The notes: generated from the sequence alone by a model not told the origin. Shown: positions 1 to 8,285, numbered from the stretch's first letter. The stretch is 64,000 bases of DNA from Sphaerobacter thermophilus DSM 20745 (GCF_000024985.1 NC_013523.1:124001-188000); one strand, 5' to 3'. Translations and numbers: made by a program.

Positions 1-1
1 G

Positions 2-367
2 GCCTATCGGATGGCCGGCGTCTCCCCGGAGGACATCAGCCTCGCCGAGGTTCACGACTGCTTTACCATCGCCGAGATCATCGCCACCGAGGATCTGGGC
101 TTCTTCAAGCCGGGCGAGGGTGGCGACGCGGCCAAAGCGGGCGCGACCGCGCGCGACGGGCGCATCCCCGTCAACCCAAGCGGCGGGCTGAAGGCCAAGG
201 GGCACCCGGTCGGCGCGACCGGTGTGAGCCAGATCGCCGAGGCGACGTTCCAGCTTCGTGGCGAGGCCGGAGATCGGCAGGTGGATGGCGCTGAGCTGGC
301 GCTGACGCACAACGTCGGCGGTTCGGGCGCGACCTGCGTGGTGACCATTCTGGGGAGGCCGGAGTAA
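2..367 (+). CDS. Thiolase (acetyl-CoA acetyltransferase-like), C-terminal part
   Basis: The gene is cut by the left edge of the window and is open from base 2. About 121 C-terminal residues are visible. They carry the thiolase C-terminal signature [18 protein letters not shown], with the His that activates the nucleophile, and end in [16 protein letters not shown], the catalytic Cys/Gly loop of SCP2-type (archaeal-like) thiolases. This family condenses or cleaves 3-ketoacyl-CoA. The stop codon TAA shares its last base with the ATG of the next gene, a DUF35 protein. That pairing is the usual one for SCP2-type thiolases and supports the call. The exact substrate cannot be told from this fragment. 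Confidence 0.9.
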   Translation, partial: AYRMAGVSPEDISLAEVHDCFTIAEIIATEDLGFFKPGEGGDAAKAGATARDGRIPVNPSGGLKAKGHPVGATGVSQIAEATFQLRGEAGDRQVDGAELALTHNVGGSGATCVVTILGRPE

Positions 368-609
368 TGGTGCAGGCAGGGACGGCGGCGGGTACGACGG
401 GCCGCATCGTGAGCTACACGGTTATCTATGTTCCGACGCCGGAGTTCGCGGATGAGGCGCCCTACGCGCTGGCGATCATCGAGACGCCGGACGGTAACCG
501 GTTGCTGGCCCGGATTGCGGACGCCGTCGACAGCGACGGCCTGCGCATCGGCGCCGCGGTGGCGCACGACCACGACGACGAGCGGGGCCCGGTCTTCCGG
601 CTGGCGTGA
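367..609 (+). CDS. DUF35 OB-fold protein, thiolase partner
   Basis: An 80-residue protein whose ATG overlaps the thiolase stop (TAATG), so translation is probably coupled. The sequence (GRIVSYTVIYVPTPEF, then PYALAIIETPDGNRLLARI) matches the OB-fold half of DUF35 proteins, which bind acyl-CoA and bridge thiolases with partner enzymes. Typical DUF35 proteins are about 130 residues and begin with a four-cysteine zinc ribbon. No cysteine is present here, so this is an OB-only version. The role as an accessory CoA-binding subunit of the upstream thiolase is inferred from family and position. Confidence 0.8.
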   Translation: MVQAGTAAGTTGRIVSYTVIYVPTPEFADEAPYALAIIETPDGNRLLARIADAVDSDGLRIGAAVAHDHDDERGPVFRLA

Positions 610-664
610 GCAGGGGCGCCGGTGCCCTGCCGGCGCTCCCGATCCAGGGTGACGGAGGAGGTCG

Positions 665-1411
665 TTGACGCAGTTCCAAGAGATGGCGGTCGTCTGGTTG
701 TCGGGGTTGGCCTCGATGCTGCCGCTCGGCTATGCCTTCGGTGCCGGGATGCTCGCAGCGGTCAACCCGTGTGGCTTCGCCATGCTTCCGGCCTACCTCT
801 CACTCTACCTCGGCGTCGATGACGGACCTGCCGCGCAGCCGAACGTGCTGCGCCGCCTGGGCCGGGCGGTCCTGGTGGGGGGCACCGTCTCGTCCGGCTT
901 CGTCCTCCTCTTCGCCGCGGTGGGGTTGATCATCTCCGCCGGAGGCTACGCGCTCGTCAACGCCATGCCCTGGCTGGGAGCGCTCATGGGCGTCGTGATG
1001 ATCGTGCTGGGCTTCCTGCTCCTCCTGGGCCGGACCGTCTCTCCCGCGACGTTCGAGCGGATCGCGGCCTCGCTGTCAACCTCGCCCCAGCGCTCGATCC
1101 GTGGGTTCTTCCTCTTCGGCCTGGCCTACGGTATCGCCTCGCTCGGCTGCACCCTGCCGGTGTTCCTGGTGGCAGTTGGCGGCGCCCTGACCGGTGCCGG
1201 GCCGGTGCAGGGGTTGACGCGGTTCATCCTCTACTCCCTCGGGATGGCCACCATTATCGTCAGCCTCACGGTGACCCTCAGCCTGTTCAAGGCGGGGCTG
1301 GTCGGGCTGCTGCGTCGGGCCATGCCCTACGTCCACTCGGCCGCGGCGGTGCTCGTCCTCCTGGCCGGGTTCTGGATCGTCTTCTACTGGTCCGACCAAC
1401 TGTTCGGGTAA
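665..1411 (+). CDS. CcdA/DsbD-like cytochrome c biogenesis membrane protein
   Basis: A 248-residue polytopic membrane protein with about six hydrophobic segments. It has the two CcdA signatures: NPCGFAMLPAYLSLYLG in the first membrane helix (near residue 36) and GCTLPVFLV near residue 160. Each supplies one of the redox cysteines that pass electrons from cytoplasmic thioredoxin to the outside. The start is TTG at 665, chosen because GGAGGAG lies just upstream at 654-660. The family serves cytochrome c maturation or extracytoplasmic thiol reduction. No haem-handling gene is adjacent, so the exact client is unknown. Confidence 0.85.
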   Translation: MTQFQEMAVVWLSGLASMLPLGYAFGAGMLAAVNPCGFAMLPAYLSLYLGVDDGPAAQPNVLRRLGRAVLVGGTVSSGFVLLFAAVGLIISAGGYALVNAMPWLGALMGVVMIVLGFLLLLGRTVSPATFERIAASLSTSPQRSIRGFFLFGLAYGIASLGCTLPVFLVAVGGALTGAGPVQGLTRFILYSLGMATIIVSLTVTLSLFKAGLVGLLRRAMPYVHSAAAVLVLLAGFWIVFYWSDQLFG

Positions 1412-1445
1412 GGGATTGGTTTCCCTCACCCCCTGACTCCGTGAC

Positions 1446-1470
1446 CCCCTCTCCCACGAGGGGAGAGGGG
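1446..1470. terminator. Bidirectional terminator-like hairpin between convergent genes
   Basis: CCCCTCTCCC (1446-1455) pairs perfectly with GGGAGAGGGG (1461-1470) around a 5-nt loop, between two convergent genes. The CTCACCCCC motif in front marks it as a member of the dispersed CTCACCCCC/CTCTCCC repeat family. Termination is inferred from position and stem strength; there is no clear U-tract. Confidence 0.55.
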
Positions 1471-1487
1471 AGGATTGATTTGCTTCG

Positions 1488-2543
1488 CTACCCCCGCACG
1501 TATTGCTCGAACCAGGCGAGGGTGTCGTTCCAGGCTGCCTCTGCCTGCTCCGGGTTCCAGCGCGGCCCGGTGTCGTTGTGGAAGGCGTGCTGCGTGTCCG
1601 GGTAGACCTTGATCTCGTAGGTCACGCCGGCCGCTTGCAGCGCCTGCTCGAGTTCGTCGCGCCCGTTGTTGGCGAAGTCGTTCGGGTCGGACGAATACAC
1701 CCCGAGGACCGCCGCCTGGATGTTCGGCACCTGATCCAGCGGTGGCGGCGGGCCGTAGAAGGGCACGGCCGCGCTCAGGTCGGCGATCTGCGTCGCCGCA
1801 CGCCAGGTGATCCCGCCGCCGAAGCAGTACCCGGTCATCCCCACGCGCGTGGTGTCGGCAAGATCGGGCTGCTGTGCAAAGTAGTCGATCGCGGCCTGGA
1901 AATCGGCGACGTAGATCGCCGGGTCGGTATTGGACAGGATGCCCGGGATCTGCGACGGATCCGAGATGTTGGCGGTTCCGCCCTCTCGGCTCAGCAGGTC
2001 GGGGGCACAAGCGAGGTAGCCCTCCTTGGCGAAGCGGCGGGTGACGTCGCGGATGTGCTCCACGAGTCCCCGGTTCTCGTGGCAGATCAGGATGAGTGGG
2101 AGCGGCCCGGATGCGTCGCTCGGCCGCGCCTGGTACGCCATCACCGTGGCATCCCCTCTCGGGAAGGACACGTCCTCCGCCTGGACCGACGGGTCGTCCT
2201 CCGGCACCGAGAGCGGGCTGCGGCCGATCGGGGTTCCGCTTGGCGTTGCTCCCGGGCTGGCTGCCGGGCTTGCCTCAGGACTTGCCCCTGGGCTGGCGGC
2301 GGCCGTAGGGGAGGCGGCGCCGGTCGGGCTGGCCCCCGGCGAGGTCGGCACCAGCGTCGACACCTCGGTCGCGACCTCCTCCGCCGAGCCGGGGCCACAG
2401 CCGAGCGCAACCAGGATCGACGCCGTGGAGGCGACACCGCCGGTGATGTGCAGCACCCGCCGGATGAGGTCCCGGCGAGACAGATAGCCGTCCTTGTAGT
2501 CCTCGACGAACTCGTGGATGAGGTAGCGCTGGAAGTCGTTCAC
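1488..2543 (-). CDS. Secreted dienelactone hydrolase family lipoprotein (YghX-like)
   Basis: A 351-residue alpha/beta hydrolase. The N-terminus has SRRDLIRR (residues 22-29), then a hydrophobic stretch ending in LVALGC with Cys49. This looks like a Tat-type leader with a lipobox, giving a membrane-anchored exported protein. A Pro/Ala/Ser/Thr-rich linker follows (about residues 65-115). The hydrolase domain has the dienelactone hydrolase nucleophile motif GYCFGGG with Cys in place of Ser, and a late His in DTQHAFHND. The N-terminal DYKDGYLSRRDLIRR stretch resembles E. coli YghX. The family hydrolyses lactones or esters; the physiological substrate is unknown. Confidence 0.85.
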   Translation of the reverse strand: MNDFQRYLIHEFVEDYKDGYLSRRDLIRRVLHITGGVASTASILVALGCGPGSAEEVATEVSTLVPTSPGASPTGAASPTAAASPGASPEASPAASPGATPSGTPIGRSPLSVPEDDPSVQAEDVSFPRGDATVMAYQARPSDASGPLPLILICHENRGLVEHIRDVTRRFAKEGYLACAPDLLSREGGTANISDPSQIPGILSNTDPAIYVADFQAAIDYFAQQPDLADTTRVGMTGYCFGGGITWRAATQIADLSAAVPFYGPPPPLDQVPNIQAAVLGVYSSDPNDFANNGRDELEQALQAAGVTYEIKVYPDTQHAFHNDTGPRWNPEQAEAAWNDTLAWFEQYVRG

Positions 2544-2724
2544 GTCGAGTCTCCTCTCCTCGGATCGGCTACGGCACGGGCATGCGGCCCGGCCTCACAG
2601 CGGGGTGTCGGATGGACCGTTGCGCTTTCACGTCGTGTGCCACCGCGCGGGGGTCGGCCCGTCGCTGCGTTCGGCGGCCGTGCGCGGCATACGTTGTGCG
2701 ACATCCGGAAAGCACCAGACCCGT

Positions 2725-2756
2725 TCCGTGTTGCGTATTGCGTGTTCCGTATTGTG
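2725..2756. repeat. Short-word repeat (TTGCGTATTGCGTGTTCCG type)
   Basis: A run of related 7-11 nt words (CGTGTTGCG, TATTGCGTG, TTCCGTATT) in the gap before the DUF2231-Rieske gene. The same words, or their complements, recur at 39224-39350, 40097-40250 and 53697-53793. It is an intergenic repeat with no coding capacity. Confidence 0.6.
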
Positions 2757-2881
2757 ATGGCCCCAGGATTGCTTCCTGCGGAATGGTTGCAATTTCGCAT
2801 CACGCAGCAGGCAGTGCGACTTCGGGGGCACACGTCGCGCAACCCGCAGATCGCAGCAGGCAGCAAGAGGAGGTCTCCACC

Positions 2882-3760
2882 ATGGTCATGGACCGTACGA
2901 TCACCGTGATGGGGCGGCAGGAGTGGCTCAAGCCGATCGACAGCGCGCTGCAGCGGGCGATCTCCGGGGCGTTCCAGGCTGCTGGGCCGGTCGGGATGCG
3001 GATCAAGGACATCCTGAACGGCGTGTGGCTGGGCCATCCGCTGCACCCGGCGCTGTCCGACGTGCCGATCGGCTCGTGGACGGCGGCCGCCGTGCTGGAC
3101 GTGCTGGAGGCCACCACCGGGCGCAAGGAACTGGGCACCGGAGCTGATGCCGCGATCGGCGTCGGGCTTGCCGCTGCGGTCCCCGCTGCTCTGACGGGCT
3201 TGGCCGATTGGCAGTACCTGGTGGGGCGGCCGCGCCGGACGGGTCTGGTGCACGGGCTGCTCAACATCGGGGCGACCGCGCTCTACACGACCTCGCTGCT
3301 GCTCCGGCGCAACGGCGCCCGCAGCGCAGGCGTCGTCACCGCCTCGATGGGTTACAGCATGGTGCTCTTCACCGCGTACCTCGGGGGCGATCTCGTCTAC
3401 CGCGACCGGGTGCCCGTCAACCACGCGAGCACCGAGGGCATGCCCCGTCGCTTCACGCCGGTCATGGCCGAGGCAGACCTCCCGGAGGGGCAGCTCACAA
3501 GAGTCGACGCGCAGGGCACGCCGGTCGTGCTCCTACGGCGCGGCGAGCGGATCTACGCCCTGGCCGCGACGTGCAGCCACTTGGGCGGCCCGCTCCACGA
3601 GGGCGAGCTGCACGACGACAACACGGTGACCTGCCCCTGGCACGGATCGACCTTCGCGTTCGAGAACGGCCACATCATCCACGGCCCGGCGACGATAGAG
3701 CAGCCGGTGTTCGAGACGCGGGTCAAGGACGGCCAGATCGAGGTACGCCTAGCCCGGTAA
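2882..3760 (+). CDS. Membrane Rieske protein: DUF2231 domain fused to [2Fe-2S] domain
   Basis: A 292-residue protein. The ATG at 2882 is preferred because GAGGAGG lies about 12 bases upstream; the frame is open further upstream but that part is repeat DNA. Residues about 35-180 form a DUF2231 membrane domain (WLGHPLHPALSDVPIGSW signature, about four helices). Residues about 190-292 are a Rieske ferredoxin domain with CSHLGGPL and CPWHGSTF, giving the two Cys and two His ligands of the cluster. The fusion suggests a membrane-tethered electron carrier. Its redox partner is unknown. The gene stands alone and is followed by repeat DNA. Confidence 0.88.
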   Translation: MVMDRTITVMGRQEWLKPIDSALQRAISGAFQAAGPVGMRIKDILNGVWLGHPLHPALSDVPIGSWTAAAVLDVLEATTGRKELGTGADAAIGVGLAAAVPAALTGLADWQYLVGRPRRTGLVHGLLNIGATALYTTSLLLRRNGARSAGVVTASMGYSMVLFTAYLGGDLVYRDRVPVNHASTEGMPRRFTPVMAEADLPEGQLTRVDAQGTPVVLLRRGERIYALAATCSHLGGPLHEGELHDDNTVTCPWHGSTFAFENGHIIHGPATIEQPVFETRVKDGQIEVRLAR

Positions 3761-3821
3761 TGTTGTCTGGCGGGTTCATGCGATGTGGTGTGGTGAGGGG
3801 CGGTGTGAGGATCCTCGCCTG

Positions 3822-3944
3822 GTGGCGCGTGCCCGGGGCTGAAGCCGCCGGGCTGACCACGAAAGCCGGCTGAAGCCGGCTGGGGGACGAGGACTCACAT
3901 CTCGGCGTTGGGTGCTCACTACCCGGCCTGTGCCCGGGGCTAAA
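3822..3944. repeat. Left half of nested palindromic repeat, interrupted by an IS
   Basis: Bases 3822-3882 form one arm of a perfect 61-bp inverted repeat; the other arm is 5205-5265. Each arm contains GCCCGGGGCTGAAGCCGCC and the tandem word AGCCGGCTGA. A second, inner arm starts near 3930 with GTGCCCGGGGCTAAA and is cut by the IS at 3945; it resumes at 5005. No coding capacity is seen in this intergenic stretch. Confidence 0.8.
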
Positions 3945-5004
3945 ACGCTTGGTGTGAGTTAGGGCGCCGTGGCTACCAGGTGATCAGGTTCGCCACGGCC
4001 AGCAGCGGCCGCCCCTGCTGCCGATTCAGCCAGCAACAGAGGTTGTGCAGCGCCACCTTGGCCGCCAGTCGCGCCTGGAAGCCCGCCAGGGTGTGCGGGC
4101 GCTCCCGCTCGAGGCCGAAGGTGTGCAGCAGTCGTCCAACGACCGTCTCCACGATCTGGCGATGGCGGGCCACCCAGCGGCGGACCGCCTTGGGCCAGCG
4201 CCGCCGACTGCCCCGCTGCGGGGTGGCCACCAGCGTCACGCCATAGGTGGCCGCCAGGTGCGCCTTGTAGTCCTCGCCGGCAAAGCCACTGTCGGCCAGA
4301 TAGGTCGCCACCGGCGTGCCGACACTGGGCAGGCGGGGATCGGGGTGGGCCCGACAGGCAATCAGGGTCTCGGCGAGGGACCGCTCATTGGTGCTGGCCG
4401 GGGCCACGCCCCAGCCGGTGATCGCCCCCTCCAGGCTGACGGCGGTCAGCACGCGGAAGCCGGCAAACCAGCCCAGGCGCAAGCTGAAGCCGATGTTGGC
4501 CTCGCCGGCCAGCCAGCCCCGCCCGCGGCGCTTGGCGTTGCGCACCGGAGCCGGCGCCACATCGAGCACATCCACCGCCACTGGCCCCCGGCCAAGTTGG
4601 TCTGCCAGGTAGAGGGCGAACTGGGCCAGGGCGACCTGATGCCGCCGCAGCAGCCGGTTGTATTGGCTGCGGTGGGGCAGGGTCGGGAAGTAGGGGCGCA
4701 GGTGGCGCTCGGCGTAGCGGTAGAAGTCCTGCTCACTGGAGAACCTCATCCACTGCCCGAAGATGGCCAGGGTCAAGACCTCGCTGCGGCTCAGGGCCGG
4801 CGCGGGGCCGGGGCGGTGGGGCTCCGGGGGCAGGTGGGTCTGGCAGAAGGTGTCGACCAGGACATAGACTGTAATCAGGAAGGTGTCCACATCCATCGGG
4901 TGCTCCTTTCGTGGGAGACGGATACGAGCTATCTCCCGTATGGAAGTGGGCACCTTCCTGTGTCAAGAGGGCACAGCATGCCCCGGCTAACTCACACCAA
5001 GCGT
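3945..5004 (-). mobile_element. IS982-like insertion sequence, copy 1
   Basis: A 1,060-bp element bounded by perfect 18-bp inverted repeats (ACGCTTGGTGTGAGTTAG at 3945-3962, complement at 4987-5004). TAAA on each side (3941-3944 and 5005-5008) looks like a 4-bp target duplication. It encodes one intact transposase on the minus strand. A TTGACA box (complement of 4961-4966) lies 65 bases before the start codon, with only a weak CATACG-like -10. A related damaged copy lies at 58358-59411. Confidence 0.9.
3973..4896 (-). CDS. IS982-like transposase
   Basis: A 307-residue DDE transposase. The start at 4896 (MDVDTFLI) is supported by AAAGGAG six bases upstream; a longer open frame to 4953 lacks such a site. 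The N-terminal half has SRSEVLTLAIFGQW and FYRYAERHLRP, typical of IS982-type transposases. Likely catalytic acids are the Asp in VDVLDVAP, the Asp in LADSGFAG and the Glu in IVETVVGRL. The C-terminus reads VALHNLCCWLNRQQG, the usual end of this family. The frame is intact, so this copy may be active. Confidence 0.9.
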   Translation of the reverse strand: MDVDTFLITVYVLVDTFCQTHLPPEPHRPGPAPALSRSEVLTLAIFGQWMRFSSEQDFYRYAERHLRPYFPTLPHRSQYNRLLRRHQVALAQFALYLADQLGRGPVAVDVLDVAPAPVRNAKRRGRGWLAGEANIGFSLRLGWFAGFRVLTAVSLEGAITGWGVAPASTNERSLAETLIACRAHPDPRLPSVGTPVATYLADSGFAGEDYKAHLAATYGVTLVATPQRGSRRRWPKAVRRWVARHRQIVETVVGRLLHTFGLERERPHTLAGFQARLAAKVALHNLCCWLNRQQGRPLLAVANLITW

Positions 5005-5265
5005 TAAAGCCGCCGGGCTGATATGGGGTAAGCCCACTGAAGGGGCTACGATGGCCACTCCCCGGCGAATCCGATCCGGCCTCTCACCGGACGCTGCGTC
5101 CCCAGCCCCTTCAGTGGGCTTCGCTTTGTCAGCCCGGTGGCGTTCGCCCCGGGCACAGGCCACGGCGTGGGGATCCTTGCAGCACCCGGCCGGCTCACTG
5201 CTCTCAGCCGGCTTCAGCCGGCTTTCGTGGTCAGCCCGGCGGCTTCAGCCCCGGGCACGCGCCAC
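5005..5265. repeat. Right half of nested palindromic repeat, with 17-bp core arms
   Basis: After the IS target duplication the interrupted arm continues as GCCGCCGGGCTGA. Core arms AGCCCACTGAAGGGGCT (5031-5047) and its exact complement (5104-5120) enclose a 56-nt loop. The second-level arm returns near 5127-5154 and the outermost 61-bp arm at 5205-5265. Up to the kinase stop at 5329 nothing else is visible. Similar cores occur at 10858, 44952-45042 and 59438-59527. Confidence 0.85.
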
Positions 5266-5328
5266 ACCACGGGGACCCTTCAAATCACCCACCCCGAACA
5301 CCGACCACGCTGCCAGACCCGCCCGGCC

Positions 5329-6492
5329 TCACGGGCCGGCTCCGACGACGCCGCGCTGGATGAGTACCAGCAAGAGGAGCACGATGACGATGGCGGCGGC
5401 CAGTCCCGCCCAGCCGCCGATGGTGCTGGCGACGCGGTCGAACCCCTCGCTGAGGCGTTCGACGCTGCGCATCGCGCTGGCCAGTTCGGCGTCCAGGTCT
5501 TCCAGCCAGCGAGACGGGGCGCGACGGAGTTGCGGCGCTGGGCGGTGGACGACGGGGCGCTGATCGGTGTCCTCGATTGGTGCCAGGGGAAGTGCCGCCT
5601 GCTCGATGGCGCGGGCCATGGCTGCAGCCGAGCGGAACCGCGCGGCCGGGTCGCTGGCCAGCGCGCGGCGCACGACCGCGGCAAGGTCCGGCGGAACGGC
5701 CGGTCCCAGGTCATCGTCCGCGTCGCGCGGCAGGCGGCCGGTCAGCATCTCGAAGAGGACCACCCCGACGGCGTAGAGGTCCGTCTCCGGGCCGACCGTT
5801 TCGCCCGCGCGCTGCTCGGGCGCCATGTACGCGGGGGTGCCCAGCGCCTGATCTCCCCGGAACAGGTAGGGCTCACCCAGGCGGCAGGCGGCGCCGAAGT
5901 CCACGATCTTGGCGGTCGGACCCGTCCCGCCGATCATGATGTTTCCCGGCTTGATGTCGAGCAGGAGGACGCCGCGGCGGTGGATCTCGGCCAGACCGGC
6001 GAGCACCTGCCGGGCGATCGTGGCCGCCTCGTGCGGCGGCAGGGGGCCGCGGCGGTCGAGGACCCGGCGCAGGGTCTGGCCCTCCACCCACTCCATCGCC
6101 ATGAAGGGCCGACCGTCGTGGCGGCCGTGACCGAGCACGCGGACTACGTTGGGGTGGTCGACATTGCCGCCGAGCTGCGCTTCACGTTCGAAGCGGGCCA
6201 CCAGTTCCGGGTCGGCGGCGTGCTCCCGGTTGAGGATCTTCACCGCGACGCGCCGCTCGCCCCGCTCGGTGGCGAGCCATACGGTGCCGAAGCCGCCGCT
6301 GCCCACCACGCGGACTAAGCGGAACCGTCCGGCCAGGATGGATGCCGGTGCCTCTACCACGGCGCGTACGCTCCTCTCCCGCCGTCCGGCCCAAGTATAG
6401 CTGGGACGGTCGAGGAGGATTGTGCGCATCGTGTTCGGGCGACCGGCGACGGCCTGGCGGGGTGACGGCGAGCCGCGCCGGCTCGCCGTCAT
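5329..6492 (-). CDS. Membrane-anchored Ser/Thr protein kinase
   Basis: A 387-residue eukaryotic-type kinase. It has the P-loop GSGGFGTV (near residue 64), the Lys in VAVKIL, catalytic loop LLLDIKPGNI, metal-binding VDFGAA and YMAPEQ. The catalytic loop reads LLD where most kinases have HRD; the Asp, Lys and Asn are kept, so activity is likely. A single C-terminal membrane helix (about residues 360-380) leaves almost nothing outside, so there is no sensor domain. The ATG overlaps the stop of the TadG-like gene by 4 bases (ATGA), implying coupling. An internal ATG at 6429 is a weaker alternative. Confidence 0.88.
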   Translation of the reverse strand: MTASRRGSPSPRQAVAGRPNTMRTILLDRPSYTWAGRRERSVRAVVEAPASILAGRFRLVRVVGSGGFGTVWLATERGERRVAVKILNREHAADPELVARFEREAQLGGNVDHPNVVRVLGHGRHDGRPFMAMEWVEGQTLRRVLDRRGPLPPHEAATIARQVLAGLAEIHRRGVLLLDIKPGNIMIGGTGPTAKIVDFGAACRLGEPYLFRGDQALGTPAYMAPEQRAGETVGPETDLYAVGVVLFEMLTGRLPRDADDDLGPAVPPDLAAVVRRALASDPAARFRSAAAMARAIEQAALPLAPIEDTDQRPVVHRPAPQLRRAPSRWLEDLDAELASAMRSVERLSEGFDRVASTIGGWAGLAAAIVIVLLLLVLIQRGVVGAGP

Positions 6493-8285
6493 TCGATGAG
6501 GAAAACTGCAGGGATGGATGTGTCCACGTACTGCTGGTACTCGAGGCCGAGCCGTGTGCTGCCGCCCGTCTGCATCGAGTTGACGATGATCTGCCCGCGC
6601 AGCACCTTGCCGTTGCTCGCACCGCCCATGGTGAGCTTCGCCGAGGGCAGGTAGACGGTTCCTTCACTCAGCATCGAGGTCGTGCCGTTCCACTGGAACG
6701 TCTCGGTGTTGTCGGGGTGGGCGTACATGAAGACGCCCGGATGGTAGCCAGGGTAGATGCTCGTCGTCGGCGCGGTGAACGCGAAGGCCGCGCTGCCCGA
6801 CGTGTGGAGGTAGCACCCCGGGCCGAAGAAGAGGAAGATATTCCGCCCGCCGATCCAGGTGCTGCCTGAGTTCTCCAGCTTGCACGTGTCCCTCGGGGGA
6901 TTACCGCCGAAGTAGTACTCCCCGCTGGGGAGGTTGAAGTGGGTGCTGCCGCTCGTGAGCAGGCTTGAGCCGTCGTAGAAATACATCTTGACGTAGACAT
7001 CGCCGTTCAGCCTGATTGTCGAGCTTCCCGAGAAACTGAGGTTTGCACCGTTGCGGAACCAGAACTCGTAGTGACCCGGGTTGAAGGTCAGGTGCGAGCT
7101 GCCACTGAAGACCATGCCATGACCCCCATCGAAGATGTAGGTGCCGGGGTTGAGGGTGACGCTGTTGCTGCCGCCGGGAAGGATCCCGCTTCCCGCGCCG
7201 CTGAAGTAGAAGGTGCCGCCGCCGAGCACGTTGCCGTTGGCGCTGCCGCCGATGCTGAGGCGTGCACCGTTGAGGAACGCGTAGTTTCCCCGCTCCATCC
7301 GGAAATCTGGCGTGCTGCCGCCGACGCTGATCCCAGGGCCGCCGTTGAACGTGTAGTTCCCGCCCCGCAGCACGATCGGCCCGTTATTGCCGCCACCGAT
7401 GGAGATCCCGGCTCCGTTGTTGAACCGGTAGTTTCCGTGCGCGAACTCGAGCGTGTTCCCGCTCTGCACGTTCTGGATGGTGAGGCAGTTCCCGCCGCCG
7501 CCGGAGTAGGTGCCCGCCGGGACGGTGTAGATGTTCACACCCCACGGCTGCGGGTACTCCATGCACTGCTGGGGGCTCCCGCCGACGTTCGGTACCGGGT
7601 TGTTCGGGAACGGTGGCATCGTCGGCGGCTGGATCTTGTCCTTGAGCGGGTCCGGCACCTCCGGCGCGTAGGGGTTCGTCCCCATACCGCCTTCAATCCT
7701 GCTGGCCCCCGACTCCCTGAAGCCATCATTCGCGTTCACCTGCTGGTCGGCGATGATCGAGGTCGAGCCGGACGTCTCAATCGTGTAGTTCGACATCACG
7801 CTGCCGCCGGTGACTTCGATCCCGGTGTTGCCGCTGGTCTTGATCCCGCCGCTCGACGGGTTGAGGGCCAGCAGTGCGGCGTCGAAGGGCACCGGCTCCA
7901 GTGACGCCGCTGCGCGCGCACCCACCTTCCAGTCACCTGGATAGACCAGGCCGACGAAGAACTTGGGAACCTCGGCGTTCACGGTGACGCGCACCTGCTT
8001 CATGTCCGGGCTGAAGGTGATCTCCGGGGTGGCGTCGTAGCCGTTCTCCTCGACGTAGTAGGCCGCGATCTGCTCGAGTGTCGCGGTATTGGTCACGCCG
8101 GAGTGGACCGCGTGGGCCACCGCCAGCGCGGCGGCGTCGGCGGCGTTCTGCACGCCCCGGCGCTGGGACAGCAGGTAACCGACATCGACTGCTGCGGCCA
8201 GAAAGGCGATCAGGAGCACCGTGGCGGCGGCGAAGATCACCAGGATCTGCCCTCGGTGTGCGGTGTGTTGGCACGTGGTCGGCAT
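6489..8285 (-). CDS. TadG-like protein with Gly/Ser-rich beta-helix-like repeats
   Basis: About 598 residues. The ATG at 8285 is chosen because GAGGGGGGAG precedes it; the frame stays open to a GTG at 8300. The N-terminus has one membrane helix after HRGQILVIFAAATVLL and then VDVGYLLSQRRGVQNAADAAALA, the TadG/Flp-assembly signature. From about residue 150 the protein is built of roughly 21-residue repeats with themes such as GGNYTFNGGPGISVGG, resembling a right-handed beta-helix. It is probably an exported surface protein anchored by its N-terminus. It follows two TadE-type genes and overlaps a kinase gene. The repeat region is unusual for TadG. Confidence 0.82.
   Translation of the reverse strand: MPTTCQHTAHRGQILVIFAAATVLLIAFLAAAVDVGYLLSQRRGVQNAADAAALAVAHAVHSGVTNTATLEQIAAYYVEENGYDATPEITFSPDMKQVRVTVNAEVPKFFVGLVYPGDWKVGARAAASLEPVPFDAALLALNPSSGGIKTSGNTGIEVTGGSVMSNYTIETSGSTSIIADQQVNANDGFRESGASRIEGGMGTNPYAPEVPDPLKDKIQPPTMPPFPNNPVPNVGGSPQQCMEYPQPWGVNIYTVPAGTYSGGGGNCLTIQNVQSGNTLEFAHGNYRFNNGAGISIGGGNNGPIVLRGGNYTFNGGPGISVGGSTPDFRMERGNYAFLNGARLSIGGSANGNVLGGGTFYFSGAGSGILPGGSNSVTLNPGTYIFDGGHGMVFSGSSHLTFNPGHYEFWFRNGANLSFSGSSTIRLNGDVYVKMYFYDGSSLLTSGSTHFNLPSGEYYFGGNPPRDTCKLENSGSTWIGGRNIFLFFGPGCYLHTSGSAAFAFTAPTTSIYPGYHPGVFMYAHPDNTETFQWNGTTSMLSEGTVYLPSAKLTMGGASNGKVLRGQIIVNSMQTGGSTRLGLEYQQYVDTSIPAVFLIE

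Noticed and set aside
1503-2909. 468-residue plus-strand ORF opposite the dienelactone hydrolase
   Set aside because: Antisense shadow of a gene with clear motifs; no protein family pattern.
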